From: Haliangium sp963772315
GTDB lineage: Bacteria > Myxococcota_A > Polyangia > Haliangiales > Haliangiaceae
Assembly (NCBI GenBank): GCA_963772315.1
Contig: CAVYWJ010000004.1
Coordinates: 2,852,001-2,916,000, forward strand
DNA length: 64,000 bases
Direction of reading: 5' to 3'
The notes beneath the pieces are model-generated. The model was not told the DNA's origin. It was given only the letters and a program-made list of their open reading frames with translations, and did not search any database. Both the position numbers and the translations under genes were made by a program. Shown in pieces: positions 20,052 to 30,934 of the stretch (position 1 is the first letter of the stretch; each line of letters begins with the position of its first letter).

Positions 20052-20999
20052 ATGGTCGCGGGCGCCCGGTTAAGTGTGGTCGGCGCGGTCGGCGCAGTCG
20101 TCGGGGCCGCGGTCGCGGTCGCGGGCTGCGGCGCCTCGGCCCGGGAGGCGCGCACGGCCCGGACCGTGGCCTACGACGCGGACTACGCCCTGGTCTTCAA
20201 TCAGGTGATGGCCGCGGTGGCCGCGGATTACCCGGACTTCGTGGCCGAGAACGCAGGACAGGGCGAGATCCGCACGCCGTGGTTTCCGGTCGGCCTGGTC
20301 AGCGAGCCCGGCGCGTCGGCCGGCGCGAGCGGCCGGGGCGCGGTGACAGAGGAGGCGCCCACGCGCTTCTATGTCCGCTTCGATATCGAGGTGACCGGCG
20401 GCCGGCCCTGGCGCGTGCACGTGCGCGGTCAGGCCTCGTCCTGGCAGATCGGCGAGCCCATGCCCGTGGTCCTCCATGGGCCCGGGGAGCCGCCCTGGCT
20501 GCAGGGCCGCATCGACGCGCTGCAGGTCGAGATCCACCGCCGGCTGGCGCGCCACGCGGTCACGGCCGGGCCCGACGCGGACGCGCAGCAGGCCGCAGAC
20601 CCCGCGGCTGCGCTGCCTGCTCATCTGGCCGATCTGCCGGTCGCGGCGGCCCGGGTCGCGCTGGCGGTGCAGCGCGCTGCCGAGGCCCGCGACATCGATC
20701 GTCTGGCCGGCCTCATGCACGATGACTTCGCGTGGAGCCCGGGCGCGCCGCCGGACGCGCGCACGGCCGTGGGCGTGTGGCGCGCGGATCCCGGCGTGCT
20801 CGCGCACCTCGGCGCCGCGATCGCTGCCGGTTGCCGCGCTGCACCCAAGGAGCAGGACGCCGACCAGCACGCCGGGCGCCGCGTCGTGTGCCCGGCCGCG
20901 GCCGCCGAGCCCGGCTTTGCCGGATACCGCGCCGAGCTCACGCCAGCGTCGCCAGGAGCGGGCGCCGGCTGGAAGCTGGCCGCGTTCTTCACTCGCTGA
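20052..20999 (+). CDS. lipoprotein of unknown function
   Basis: A 315-residue product with signal sequence MVAGARLSV...VAVAGCGAS and lipobox VAGC. The mature domain begins TVAYDADYALVFNQVMAAV and contains FYVRFDIEVTGGRPWRVHVRGQAS, a strand-rich pattern seen in small outer-membrane-linked lipoproteins, followed by a helical region and a C-terminal SnoaL-like-looking stretch (RDIDRLAGLMHDDFAW). No family is assigned with confidence. ATG at 19986 is another possible start, giving a longer n-region that overlaps the divergent nth leader. Confidence 0.65.
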   Translation: MVAGARLSVVGAVGAVVGAAVAVAGCGASAREARTARTVAYDADYALVFNQVMAAVAADYPDFVAENAGQGEIRTPWFPVGLVSEPGASAGASGRGAVTEEAPTRFYVRFDIEVTGGRPWRVHVRGQASSWQIGEPMPVVLHGPGEPPWLQGRIDALQVEIHRRLARHAVTAGPDADAQQAADPAAALPAHLADLPVAAARVALAVQRAAEARDIDRLAGLMHDDFAWSPGAPPDARTAVGVWRADPGVLAHLGAAIAAGCRAAPKEQDADQHAGRRVVCPAAAAEPGFAGYRAELTPASPGAGAGWKLAAFFTR

Positions 21000-21073
21000 C
21001 AATGTCTGGCAATGGCCGGCGATCGTCGTTTGGGCCCGGCTCCGGCCCCGTGGCGCGGTGGTAGTCTACGCGC

Positions 21074-23149
<2,076 letters not shown>

Positions 23150-23164
23150 GGGTCCGGGCCGGTG

Positions 23165-23911
23165 ATGCAGCTGCGCGGCGCTACCTATAACATCCACCAG
23201 TTCTGCGGCCATCGCTGGCGCATGAACGTGGCGCGCACGATGCTGGCGCTGCGCGCGCTCGACGCCGACGTGCTGGCGCTCCAGGAGGTGCTGAGCGGCT
23301 GCGCGTTCCCGGTCCGGCGCATGGTGGTGGGGCCCGAGCCGTACACCTGGCTGGCGCAGGAGCTCGGCCTGCACTGCGTGGCCGTGCCCGCGGTCGACCG
23401 CGAGGACGGCAAGCACGGCAACGTGATCTTGACCCGGCTGCCGGTGCTCGAGTTCGGCGTGTGGGATCTGGCGGTGTCGCGGCGCGAGCCGCGCAACGCG
23501 CTGCACGCGCTGGTGCAGGCGCCGTGGGGGCGGCTGCGCCTGGTCAACACGCACTTCGGGCTGAGCCCGCCCGAGCGCACGCAGCAGGTCTACCGGCTGC
23601 TCGGGCACGTCAACGCCGATCTCGAGACGCCCACCGTGATCTTCGGGGACTTCAACGAGTGGAGCCCGGACGGGCTGGTCAGCCAGGCGCTGGGGCGACA
23701 CTTCTCGGCGCATCCGCCGATCCGCACGTTTCCGGCCATGGCGCCGGTGGTGTCGCTCGACCGGATCTGGTGGCGGCCGGCCTCGCTGATCCGCGCGGTG
23801 AGACGGCCGGCGCACCCGCTGTTCCGCACCGCGTCGGATCACTGCCCCGTGGTCGCCGAGATCGCGCCGCCGACCGCGCCCGCCGGGCCGGCAGGGCCGG
23901 GCGCGGATTAG
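23165..23911 (+). CDS. endonuclease/exonuclease/phosphatase (EEP) family protein
   Basis: 248 residues with the EEP fold: ATYNIHQF at the N-terminus, the metal-binding Glu in LALQEVL, RLVNTHFGLS, GDFNEW and the C-terminal catalytic SDHCPVVAEI. No signal peptide or membrane anchor is seen. Members range from sphingomyelinase-like phospholipases to DNases; GHRWRMNVARTMLALRALDADVLALQE resembles the uncharacterised COG3568 phosphodiesterases. A GTG directly before the ATG (23162) is an equal alternative start. Its TAG stop lies inside the left end of a dispersed repeat, so the last codons may have been altered by insertion. Confidence 0.85.
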   Translation: MQLRGATYNIHQFCGHRWRMNVARTMLALRALDADVLALQEVLSGCAFPVRRMVVGPEPYTWLAQELGLHCVAVPAVDREDGKHGNVILTRLPVLEFGVWDLAVSRREPRNALHALVQAPWGRLRLVNTHFGLSPPERTQQVYRLLGHVNADLETPTVIFGDFNEWSPDGLVSQALGRHFSAHPPIRTFPAMAPVVSLDRIWWRPASLIRAVRRPAHPLFRTASDHCPVVAEIAPPTAPAGPAGPGAD

Positions 23912-24193
23912 TACTGCAGGCCAGAAGTCATTCCTCGGTTGCGAGGGAAGGGGCACGTGAGCGCGTTCGGGCGGACGCGCCGCCATGCCTCGGTTGCGAG
24001 GGAGGGGGCACGTGAGCGCGTTCGGGCGGACGCGCCGCCAGGCCGGCGGACCTGCGGTCCGGCGGCCACCGGCGCTCGGTGCTTCGTTGGCATCCTCGCC
24101 CCTTGGGCGAGGAGCACTACGCAACGCCGCCCGAACCCGCCCACGCGCCCCCTCGTTGCGATCTGGGGAGCTATCTCTGGAACGGCAGACTAG
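23909..24193 (+). repeat. structured dispersed repeat, copy 1
   Basis: Left end TACTGCAGGCCAGAAGT and right end GGGGAGCTATCTCTGGAACG are imperfect inverted repeats of one another. The core (24039-24120) contains two hairpins: GGACC-TGC-GGTCC within a longer GC stem, and CCTCGCCC-CTT-GGGCGAGG. A left-arm segment of about 55 bp is duplicated in tandem (from 23933 and from 23988). The element has no credible coding capacity and ends with GACTAG. Copies at 28321, 30600 and 30935 share ends or core. It looks like a MITE or REP-like element or a structured RNA. Confidence 0.8.
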
Positions 24194-24290
24194 AAATTCG
24201 CGCCGTTCCGGCCCGGCAGCGCCCCGCGGGTGGCACGCTGCCGCCGGCGCGCCCGTGATCCCGGTACCCGCGCGCGCTGCCCCGGCGCGG

Positions 24291-24497
24291 GAATCGAGGT
24301 CCCGGCTCGCAGCATCGAGGTCCCGGGCGCGCGACATGAGGTCTCTGGCGCGGGGAATCGAGGTCTCTGGCGCGGGAATCGAGGTCCCGGGCGCGCGACA
24401 CGAGGTCCCTGGCGCGGGGAATCGAGGTCTCTGGCTCGGGAATCGAGGTCTCTGGCTCGGGAATCGAGGTCCCGGGCGCGCGCCTCGCAGTCCCGCC
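24291..24497 (+). repeat. tandem repeats of about 18-21 bp, type 1
   Basis: About nine diverged units around GGAATCGAGGTCTCTGGCTC or ATCGAGGTCCCGGGCGCGCG follow one another. Both phase and unit length drift. The block lies where the C-terminus of the toxin-like pseudogene should be, in all frames giving only repetitive peptide (for example SIPEPETSIPEPE on the minus strand). Confidence 0.8.
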
Positions 24498-24514
24498 TCT
24501 GATCACCAGCCGCG

Positions 24515-24730
24515 AGCAGGGGATCGCGTCGATTTTGGTGGGGACCGCGTCGATTTTGGTGGGGACCGCGTCGATCTTGGTGGGGATCGAGGCTGCGCGA
24601 GCAGGGGATCTTGCCGATTCTGGAGGGGATCGCGTCGATTCTGGAGGGGATCGCGGTCGTGCGAGCAGGGGAGCGAGGCCGTCGAGCAGGGGAGCGAGGC
24701 CGTCGAGCAGGGGCGCGTGGTCGTGCGAGC
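24515..24730 (+). repeat. 21-bp tandem repeats, types 2 and 3
   Basis: Units of GGGGACCGCGTCGATTTTGG (three near-identical), then GGGGATCGCGTCGATTCTGG (two), then GAGCAGGGGAGCGAGGCCGT (two to three). All have a period near 21 bp and alternate with GCGAGCAGGGGATC. They end by 24730, just before the recognisable end of the pseudogene at about 24800. No spacer-like unique sequences are present, so this is not a CRISPR array. Confidence 0.8.
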
Positions 24731-24799
24731 AGCAAATCCGATTCGCTGGCGATGGTCCGCGACTCACCCCTGGCATTGAACACGCGCAGGCGTAGATTC

Positions 24800-26871
24800 T
24801 TGGCATTCTCATTTGAACAGCGCCGTGTTCGCCCGGGGTCCCTCGGGCGTGGCCGAGCGTGTCCAGGCGCGCGATTGCTTCGGGCGCCACCTGGGCCGCA
24901 TGACGCAGCGCTGCAGCGTCGCGCATGGCCTTGACCGCCATGCCCATGCCCATGCCCGCGCCGAGCAGGTCCACGGCCAGCCAGCCCAGCGACGGCTCCT
25001 CCGCGGCCAGGGCCCGCGCTCGATCGATGTGCGTGTTCGCGGCGTTCGTGCCGAGCTGGTGGCGCTCGATGCTGTCGTACGCCAGGTACGCTTCCAGCGC
25101 CAGTCCTGACAGCTCGGCGCCCAGTGCCAGCGAGCTGCCGCCCGTGGGTACCGCTGCGAGCACGGCCAGGCCCAGGCCGATCGCGGCCACAGCCATGGTG
25201 TTCCCGGACGCGTGGTCGCGCGCTTCGTCGGACACGATGCGCGCCTGCAGCGTGCCCGGCGCGATGCCGAGCCCGGCCTGCGCCAGCGTGACCACGCGCG
25301 GCAAGGCCCAGGGCGACAGCTCGCCGCTGCGCAGGGCCCGGCGCGTCTCGCGGTTGGCCACGAGCTTCGGCAAGGCGGTGCGCAGCACCACGCGCACCGG
25401 ATCCGCGCCGGGACCGCTCAGCGCATCCATGCCTGCAGGCTGGCCGTCCGCGTCGCGGAACGCGGCCAGGATGGGATGGGCTTGCTCGTGCGCGAGCCAG
25501 CGCGCGTGGAGCTCGTTCCGCGCCAGGCGGATCTCGGCGTCGATCCGCGCCTGCTGCTCGGCAGGTGACAGCCGCAGATCCGGACGGGCTGGTGCAGGCA
25601 AGGCGACGGGCTGCTCGGCCGGCGGCAGCGACTGGAGGAAGCGATCGAGATCCTCCATCTGCGCGCGCGGCGCCGCGGGGCCAGCCTGATGATGCGACGG
25701 GTGCTCCTTCTGGTAGATCTGCAGGGTGAGATCTTGCTTGTGCTCGATGCAGCCGCGCAGCCGCGCCTGCAAGCCGAGCAGCTCACGCGCCGCGCGGACC
25801 AGGTCGTCGCCGGCCTGGGCACCGGCCTCGGCGCGAGCCTGCGCCCGAGCATCCTTGCCGGGCTTGCTCAGTTGCACGGCCGCGTTCACGGCCAGGTCGA
25901 GGTCGCCGGTCTTCCACAGCAGCGACGTGACCACGTCGCGCCACGCTGGCGTGGCCGGCACCCGTAGCCCATCAGCGCCGCCGCGATCTCGGACTCGCCG
26001 TCCGCGAGCACGTGCTCGGCCACGCGTCCGGCCTCGACGCCAAAGCGCTCGCGCAGCGCCGCGCTCTCGGCCGCGACCCGGCCCAGCTCGGCCCGCACCA
26101 GGGCGACACGCCGCGCGGCCTCGCGCTGCGCCTCGGGCGGCGCGTGCATGAGCAGCATGGCACGCGACAGGATCGCCTGCTCGACACGCGCCCGCGCCCC
26201 GGCCTCGCCGTGCGCGCGCACCAGCCGCTCGACGTACGCACGCGCTTCCTCGGGCGTCTCTGGAAGCTCGCCGCCCGCTCCATGTCCACCGGCTCCGGCC
26301 TCGCCGTCAGCCGGCGCAGGAGGTATGGGCGTCGGCCCGGCGGCCGGCGCGGGAGCCGCGGGCATCGGTCCGGCTGCGGCCGGAGCCAGTGCGGTCGGCG
26401 TCGTTGCCGGTGCGGCCGGCGCCGCCACGGCGGGCCTGGCTTGCACGGGCGACCGCGCCGCCAGCGTTGTCGACGGTGCGTCCTGCGTCACGTGTAACCC
26501 GCGATCGAACCCGGCCCCCGGGCTCGCCTCTTCGTTGACCATCAGGTCGAGCGGCCGGAGATCTGGGTGCGTGCCCTCGCGCCGTTCCCGGCCCTCCAGA
26601 TCCAGACCGAGCGAGCTCAGCCCGGGGAGCGCGCCCACGCGTCGTTCCCGGCCCTCCAGCTCCAGGCCGAGCGTGCCTGGGCCGAGATGTTCGTCGGACG
26701 GTTCGCCACGGGCCGCGCGTGCGGCCGTATGAGGCCGCACGCGGCCAGAGCCTCCATGGCCTGGCGTAACGTGGGCCCAGCCCCCGCCCGCTTCATTCCC
26801 TGCCCGCTGCGCCCTATCTCCTTGCCGTGCTGGTCCCGGTCCGGCGATTTCGGGCCGCGGTGCTTCGTCAT
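24800..26871 (-). pseudogene. toxin-like (eCIS/polymorphic effector-type) protein, two frameshifts, truncated
   Basis: Three consecutive minus-strand frames give one discontinuous protein. It starts at 26871 (MTKHRGPKSPDRDQHGKEIG), shifts near 26715 into GEPSDEHLGPGTLGLELEG...VNEE, then a Pro/Ala-rich linker and a helical part (PETPEEARAYVERLVRAHGEAG), and shifts again near 25965 (MGYG joined to VPATPAWRDVVTSLL). The last part carries a hydrophobic segment (MAVAAIGLGLAVLAAVPTGG) and NAANTHIDRARALAAEEPSLGWLAVDLLGAG, which resembles the pre-toxin region I associate with DUF4157-type contractile-injection effectors. The expected C-terminal toxin domain is replaced by tandem repeats. The family link is inference; the disrupted frames are direct observation. 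Confidence 0.65.
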
Positions 26872-27030
26872 CCGTGCCTCCTCGCTCGCGGACCTCCTAT
26901 CCGACGGTCGTTTACGCCTGTCACGAAACCCACCTGAGTCACGGGCCGGCGTCTGGCCGCGGGCGGCCCACCCCGGGCGAGCACACCCGACGGCCGCTGG
27001 TGCTCGAGAATTCGGACAGGCCCCCGCCAC

Positions 27031-27210
27031 ATGTTCGACGACTCGTCGATCTCATGCGAGCGGACGCCGATGCAGCCCCGACGAGCGGGTCCATTCTTCC
27101 CGACGTCGTCCGGCACCCACACGCTGATGGTCAAGGTGCTCAATCAGAAGGAGGCGGCCAGCGGCGGCACCTACGTCAACGTCAACTTCTTTGGCAATGA
27201 CGAGTTCTAG
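27031..27210 (+). CDS. small ORF, 59 residues, possible gene remnant
   Basis: ATG at 27031 leads to MFDDSSISCERTPMQ... and ends GTYVNVNFFGNDEF at TAG 27210. The last 30 residues (HTLMVKVLNQKEAASGG onward) look like genuine protein with normal codon use, whereas the first part is Arg/Pro-rich. It could be the 3' end of a larger degraded gene. No Shine-Dalgarno and no recognised family. Confidence 0.35.
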   Translation: MFDDSSISCERTPMQPRRAGPFFPTSSGTHTLMVKVLNQKEAASGGTYVNVNFFGNDEF

Positions 27211-27273
27211 CGGCGAGGCCGCGGACGTCTCCGGTCGCGTGCCATGCCGCGATCTGCTAGCCTGGCCGCTCCG

Positions 27274-28209
27274 ATGAGCACCTCGTCGCTTGCCCGCGGT
27301 GCCGTGCGCGATCACGTCGCCCGCGTCGCCGATTACTACGACGCCAACACCCGTCGTTTCATGCGCTCCGGCGAGGGCTCGAGCGGCGGCGCGATCCATC
27401 GCTGCGTCTGGACGCCCGACGCCACCACCACGGCCGAGGCCGCGGACACGATCAACCGCCTGTTCATCGAGCGCCTGCGCGAGCGCCTGCTCGCGGGCCA
27501 GGGCCGTGGCCAGGGGCGGGTCCAGGGCCGCGTCGATATCCTCGACCTCGGCTGCGGCGTCGGCGCCACCATGATGCGCCTGGCCCAGGAGCTCGGCGAC
27601 CTCGGCGACGACGTCCACGTCTCCGGCGTGACGATCAGCCCGGTGCAGGCCGAGATCGGGCAGCGCCGCTTCGCCGCCGCGGGCCTGGCCGGGCGCTGCC
27701 GCATCGACGTGGTCGACTTCGCCGAGCTGCCGCCCGAGCCGCGCTACCACGCGATCGTCGCGATCGAGTCGGTGGTGCACTCGCCGTCGCTGGCCAGCCT
27801 GATCCCGCGCCTGGCCGAGCGGCTGCGGCCGGGCGGTCGCCTGATCCTGTGCGACGACTGGATGACCGAGAAGGATGAGGAGGCGGCCGAGCGCGCGCGC
27901 TGCCTGGCGCAGTTCCGCGCCGGCTGGCGCATCGGCAGCCTGCACACGGTGGACGAGGTCCAGGCCATGGCCGAGCCCGCGGGGCTGACGCTGGTCGAGA
28001 ACCTGGATCTCACGCCGTACCTGCGCCTGGGACGGCCGCGCGACCGGGTGATCGAGGTGCTGGTCAAGGCCACGGGACGGTTGCCCTGGATCGGACGCCG
28101 CCTGGTCGAGCAGCCGCTCTGGGCCAACATGGTCGGCGGCTCGGCGCTGCAGACCGGGCTGGCACAGCGGTGGCTCGAGTACCGGGTGCTGGTGTTCGAT
28201 CGGAGCTAG
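27274..28209 (+). CDS. SAM-dependent methyltransferase
   Basis: 311 residues with class I motif I LDLGCGVGATMMRLA near residue 90, motif II-like VSGVTISPVQAEIG, and the post-motif LRPGGRLILCDDWM. The pattern (YYDANTRRFM near the N-terminus, TISP.Q...G) is like C-methyltransferases of isoprenoid or sterol type (gamma-tocopherol/geranyl diphosphate methyltransferases), so a small hydrophobic substrate is likely. I start at MSTSSLARG (27274), since the ten codons upstream add nothing conserved. The 3' end carries tandem TAG-containing duplications. Confidence 0.85.
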   Translation: MSTSSLARGAVRDHVARVADYYDANTRRFMRSGEGSSGGAIHRCVWTPDATTTAEAADTINRLFIERLRERLLAGQGRGQGRVQGRVDILDLGCGVGATMMRLAQELGDLGDDVHVSGVTISPVQAEIGQRRFAAAGLAGRCRIDVVDFAELPPEPRYHAIVAIESVVHSPSLASLIPRLAERLRPGGRLILCDDWMTEKDEEAAERARCLAQFRAGWRIGSLHTVDEVQAMAEPAGLTLVENLDLTPYLRLGRPRDRVIEVLVKATGRLPWIGRRLVEQPLWANMVGGSALQTGLAQRWLEYRVLVFDRS

Positions 28210-28230
28210 GCGGAGCTAGGCGCAGCTAGC
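28201..28230 (+). repeat. 10-bp tandem repeats at the methyltransferase stop
   Basis: CGGAGCTAGG occurs exactly at 28201-28210 and 28211-28220, followed by the diverged CGCAGCTAGC. The first unit contains the stop codon, so each unit repeats an in-frame-like TAG. Confidence 0.7.
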
Positions 28231-28322
28231 AGCGTTCGGGGAAGATCCTGCGGCGCGCGTGCAACCCTCTGATTCCCCACGCGCCCGGATGGCGCTGGAG
28301 CAATTTCCCCGAACGCAGCTAG
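28226..28322 (+). repeat. 97-bp inverted repeat (possible terminator or small palindromic element)
   Basis: CTAGCAGCGTTCGGGGAA at 28226-28243 and TTCCCCGAACGCAGCTAG at 28305-28322 are 18-bp arms with one mismatch. The interior holds a second GC-rich inverted pair (GCGCGCGTG and CACGCGCC). There is no U-tract after the right arm, so a classic intrinsic terminator is unlikely. The next repeat copy begins in its right arm. Confidence 0.75.
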
Positions 28323-28683
28323 TCGGTCCCCGTTTGCGCTGCCGATTGCGGGGAGGGGGAACGCCTTCCGGCGGACGCGGCGCCAGGCGATCGCAGCGAG
28401 TCATCTCGTTTGCGCTCCCCGATTGCGGGGAGGGGGAGCGTGAGCGCCTTCCGGCGGACGCGGCGCCAGGCCGGCGGACCTGCGGTCCGGCGGCCACCGC
28501 CGCTTGGTTCTCCGTTGGCATCCTCGCCCTGCGGGCGAGGAGCACTCCGAAACACCGCCGGAAGTCGCCCACGCTCCCCCTGGTTGCAATCCAGAGGCGT
28601 GATCTCCGGAACACCGCCGGAAGTCGCCCACGCTCCCCCTGGTTGCGATCCGGGAGCTATCTCTGGAACGTCATACGAGTCGT
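28321..28683 (+). repeat. structured dispersed repeat, copy 2
   Basis: Same core as copy 1 (28467-28550): GGACC-TGC-GGTCC hairpin and CCTCGCCCTGCGGGCGAGG, in which the 8-bp stem is kept and only the loop differs from copy 1. The right end GGGAGCTATCTCTGGAACG is the same. Both arms are partly duplicated here (GATTGCGGGGAGGGGGA on the left; GCCGGAAGTCGCCCACGCTC on the right). It fills the gap between the methyltransferase and the PLD gene together with 28684-28868, where I see only a possible TATAAC-like promoter near 28735. Confidence 0.8.
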
Positions 28684-28868
28684 TGCCCCGGGGCGAACCT
28701 GCGCGGTCGCCATGGGCCATGTGGACGGCATTGGCTATAACGTACTCATGCCGAATGCCCAGGGTTCCGATCTCGACGTGGGGTCAGCGCCAGCGCCGGG
28801 CAGTCCCCTGCGATGGTTCCTGCGGCAGCGCGCCCGCGCGGCGGCTGTCTCGCGCTGACCCGAGGTCC

Positions 28869-30314
28869 ATGGCCATGTCGTCCGCGAGCACCGATCTTGC
28901 CCAGCGCGCCTTCGAGCGCACCTCCGGCGCGCCGCTGGTCGGCGGCAACGCGGTCCGGATCCTGCTCGACGGAGAGGAGAACTATCCCGCGTGGCTGGAC
29001 GCGATCCAGTCGGCGCAGCGGTCGATCTTCTTCGAGAACTTCATCATCGAGGAGGACGACGTGGGCACACGCTTCGCCGAGGCGCTGGCAGAGCGCGCGC
29101 GCGCCGGCGTGAAGGTCTGGCTGATCCGCGACTGGCTGGGATCGCGCGGCGGCGCGTCGCGGCGGTTCTGGCGCACGCTCGGCGAGGCAGGGGTGCAGCT
29201 GCGGCTCTTCAATCCTCCCAGCCTGCGCAGCCCGCTCGGCTGGATCAGCCGCGATCACCGCAAGCTGATCTGCGTCGATGGGCGGGTCGGCTTCGTCACC
29301 GGCCTGTGCGTCAGTCAGCGGTGGCTGGGCGACCCGGCGCGGGGGATCGCGCCGTGGCGGGACACTGGCGCGGAGCTGCGCGGGCCGGCGGTCGCCTGCC
29401 TGGAACGGGCGTTCCAGGAGGTCTGGGACGCCACGGGTGCGCCGCTGGCTGCCGACGCGCTGTCGGACGCCGCCGCGATGCCCGACGTTGGCGAGGTGGC
29501 GGTCAGGGTGATCGCGGGCCGGCCGAACGCCAGCGACATGTTCCGGCTGGATCTGCTGATCGCTTCGGCTGCCCAGCGCACGCTGTGGCTCACCGACGCG
29601 TACTTCGTCGGCTTCGCGCCCTACGTCCAGGCGCTGCGGGACGCGGCGCAGGCCGGGGTGGACGTCAGGCTGCTCGTGCCCTCGACCACGGACCTGCCTC
29701 TGGTCAGCCCCCTCTCGCGCGCCGGCTATCGACCGCTGCTCGACGCCGGGGTGCGCGTCTTCGAGTGGAACGGCTCGATGATTCACGCCAAGACCGCCAC
29801 CACGGATGGGCGGTGGGCGCGCGTCGGCTCGTCCAACCTCAACCTCGCCAGCTTCATCGCCAACTACGAGCTCGATCTGGCGATCGAGGACGAGGGGATC
29901 GCCGGACGGATGGAAGCGATCTACCTGGCAGACCTCGCGAACAGCACCGAGATCATCCTCCGCGGGCATCGCGTCCGACCGGCGGAGCGCCCTCCCGCGG
30001 TCCGTCGCGGCTCTCGCCGACCGGCCGTGGGCGCGGTGCGCTTCGCCCAGGCCGTGGGCGCGGCGGCGGCCTCGGGCACGCGCACGCTGGGCGCGGTCGA
30101 GACCCCGATCGAGCTGGCGCTCGCCGCGATCTTCCTCGGGCTGGCCGTGGTCGGCTTCCTGTGGCCGGCGGTGCTGGCGTACCCGCTGGCGGTGGTGGCG
30201 CTCTGGCTGTCGGCGGCGGTCGCGCTGCGGTCGCGAAGGATCGCGCGGCAGCACAAGGCCGAACGGATCGCGACGCGGTCGCGGCTGCGCGACGGGGCTC
30301 CGCCACCTGGCTAG
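28869..30314 (+). CDS. phospholipase D-family protein, cardiolipin synthase-like
   Basis: 481 residues with two HKD motifs: DHRKLICVDGRVGFVTG near residue 125 and IHAKTATTDGRWARVGSSN near 305. This arrangement matches cardiolipin synthases of the ClsB/YbhO type, which join phosphatidylglycerol molecules at the membrane. The C-terminal 100 residues add a linker and one or two hydrophobic segments (LALAAIFLGLAVVGFLWPAVL), which would anchor it. I start at MAMSSASTD; an open frame further upstream runs through the dispersed repeat and is not believable as protein. Confidence 0.85.
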   Translation: MAMSSASTDLAQRAFERTSGAPLVGGNAVRILLDGEENYPAWLDAIQSAQRSIFFENFIIEEDDVGTRFAEALAERARAGVKVWLIRDWLGSRGGASRRFWRTLGEAGVQLRLFNPPSLRSPLGWISRDHRKLICVDGRVGFVTGLCVSQRWLGDPARGIAPWRDTGAELRGPAVACLERAFQEVWDATGAPLAADALSDAAAMPDVGEVAVRVIAGRPNASDMFRLDLLIASAAQRTLWLTDAYFVGFAPYVQALRDAAQAGVDVRLLVPSTTDLPLVSPLSRAGYRPLLDAGVRVFEWNGSMIHAKTATTDGRWARVGSSNLNLASFIANYELDLAIEDEGIAGRMEAIYLADLANSTEIILRGHRVRPAERPPAVRRGSRRPAVGAVRFAQAVGAAAASGTRTLGAVETPIELALAAIFLGLAVVGFLWPAVLAYPLAVVALWLSAAVALRSRRIARQHKAERIATRSRLRDGAPPPG

Positions 30315-30321
30315 CGCCTGG

Positions 30322-30604
30322 CTAGTACTGGGTTCCAGAAGTTTCTCCCCACAGGGAGAGCCCGGCGGCGGCTGTCTCGGCGGGGTTCCCCCGGTCCGTC
30401 CTCGGCCTCCGGCCACCGACAATCCCGGTGACGAGGAATACGCCGAGCAAAACCGACGCACTCGGTCCGGGGCCTCCGACCTGCGGGCGCGGCCGGGTGC
30501 CCACCCCGCCGAGCGCCACCGCCTTGGCGCGCCCGGTGACGATGCTCCTTGCACCTCATCCGCGTCGGGCGTGGGGGAGCTATTTGGGCCTGATGTCCTG
30601 GTAC
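30322..30604 (+). repeat. structured dispersed repeat, diverged copy 3
   Basis: Begins CTAGTACTGGGTTCCAGAAG directly after the PLD stop (itself preceded by a duplicated TGGCTAG) and ends GTGGGGGAGCTATTTGGG. The interior differs from copies 1 and 2 but keeps GC-rich inverted pairs. Assignment rests on the two ends and the position. No gene is supported inside. Confidence 0.55.
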
Positions 30605-30934
30605 TGCTGGCCAGAAGTGATTCCCCAGCTGTGGGGGAGGGGGCGCGGACGGGTGATGGTGACGTGAGGGCCGAGGCGGCGGCGGCGCAGCGGGGAGGTG
30701 CCGGCGAGCGCGCGCAGCTGCGTGGCGCTCATCCCGTGAAGGCGCGGGCTCACGGGGGGGACGCGAGGGGAGCTGGGTCGGGGCCGCGCAGCGAGCACGT
30801 CGCCGGAGGGGACGCCCGCAAGCGATAGCCGCCGCCGGGCGCTGGCGAGCAAACCCCCGTGCCGTCACGGAACGCCGCCTTCAGGCTCCCCTCTCTGCGA
30901 TCTGGGGAGCTACTTCTGCAACGTCGTACTAGTC
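30600..30934 (+). repeat. structured dispersed repeat, diverged copy 4
   Basis: Left end GGTACTGCTGGCCAGAAGTG followed by ATTCCCC, right end GATCTGGGGAGCTACTTCTG then CAACGTCGTACTAG. These are clear versions of the left and right ends of copy 1, in the same orientation. The interior is unrelated GC-rich sequence without a supported gene. Copy 3 abuts it on the left and copy 5 on the right, giving a small head-to-tail cluster. Confidence 0.6.

Noticed and set aside
24291..24730. Possible CRISPR array
   Set aside because: Repeat units are directly adjacent and diverged, there are no unique spacers, and no cas gene is present.
28528..28546. CCTCGCCCTGCGGGCGAGG as an intrinsic terminator
   Set aside because: It is a perfect stem-loop but is not followed by a T-run and is part of a larger repeated element that also occurs inside a broken gene.
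28410..28868. N-terminal extension of the PLD-family gene
   Set aside because: The extra 153 codons run straight through the dispersed repeat; family similarity starts after 28869.
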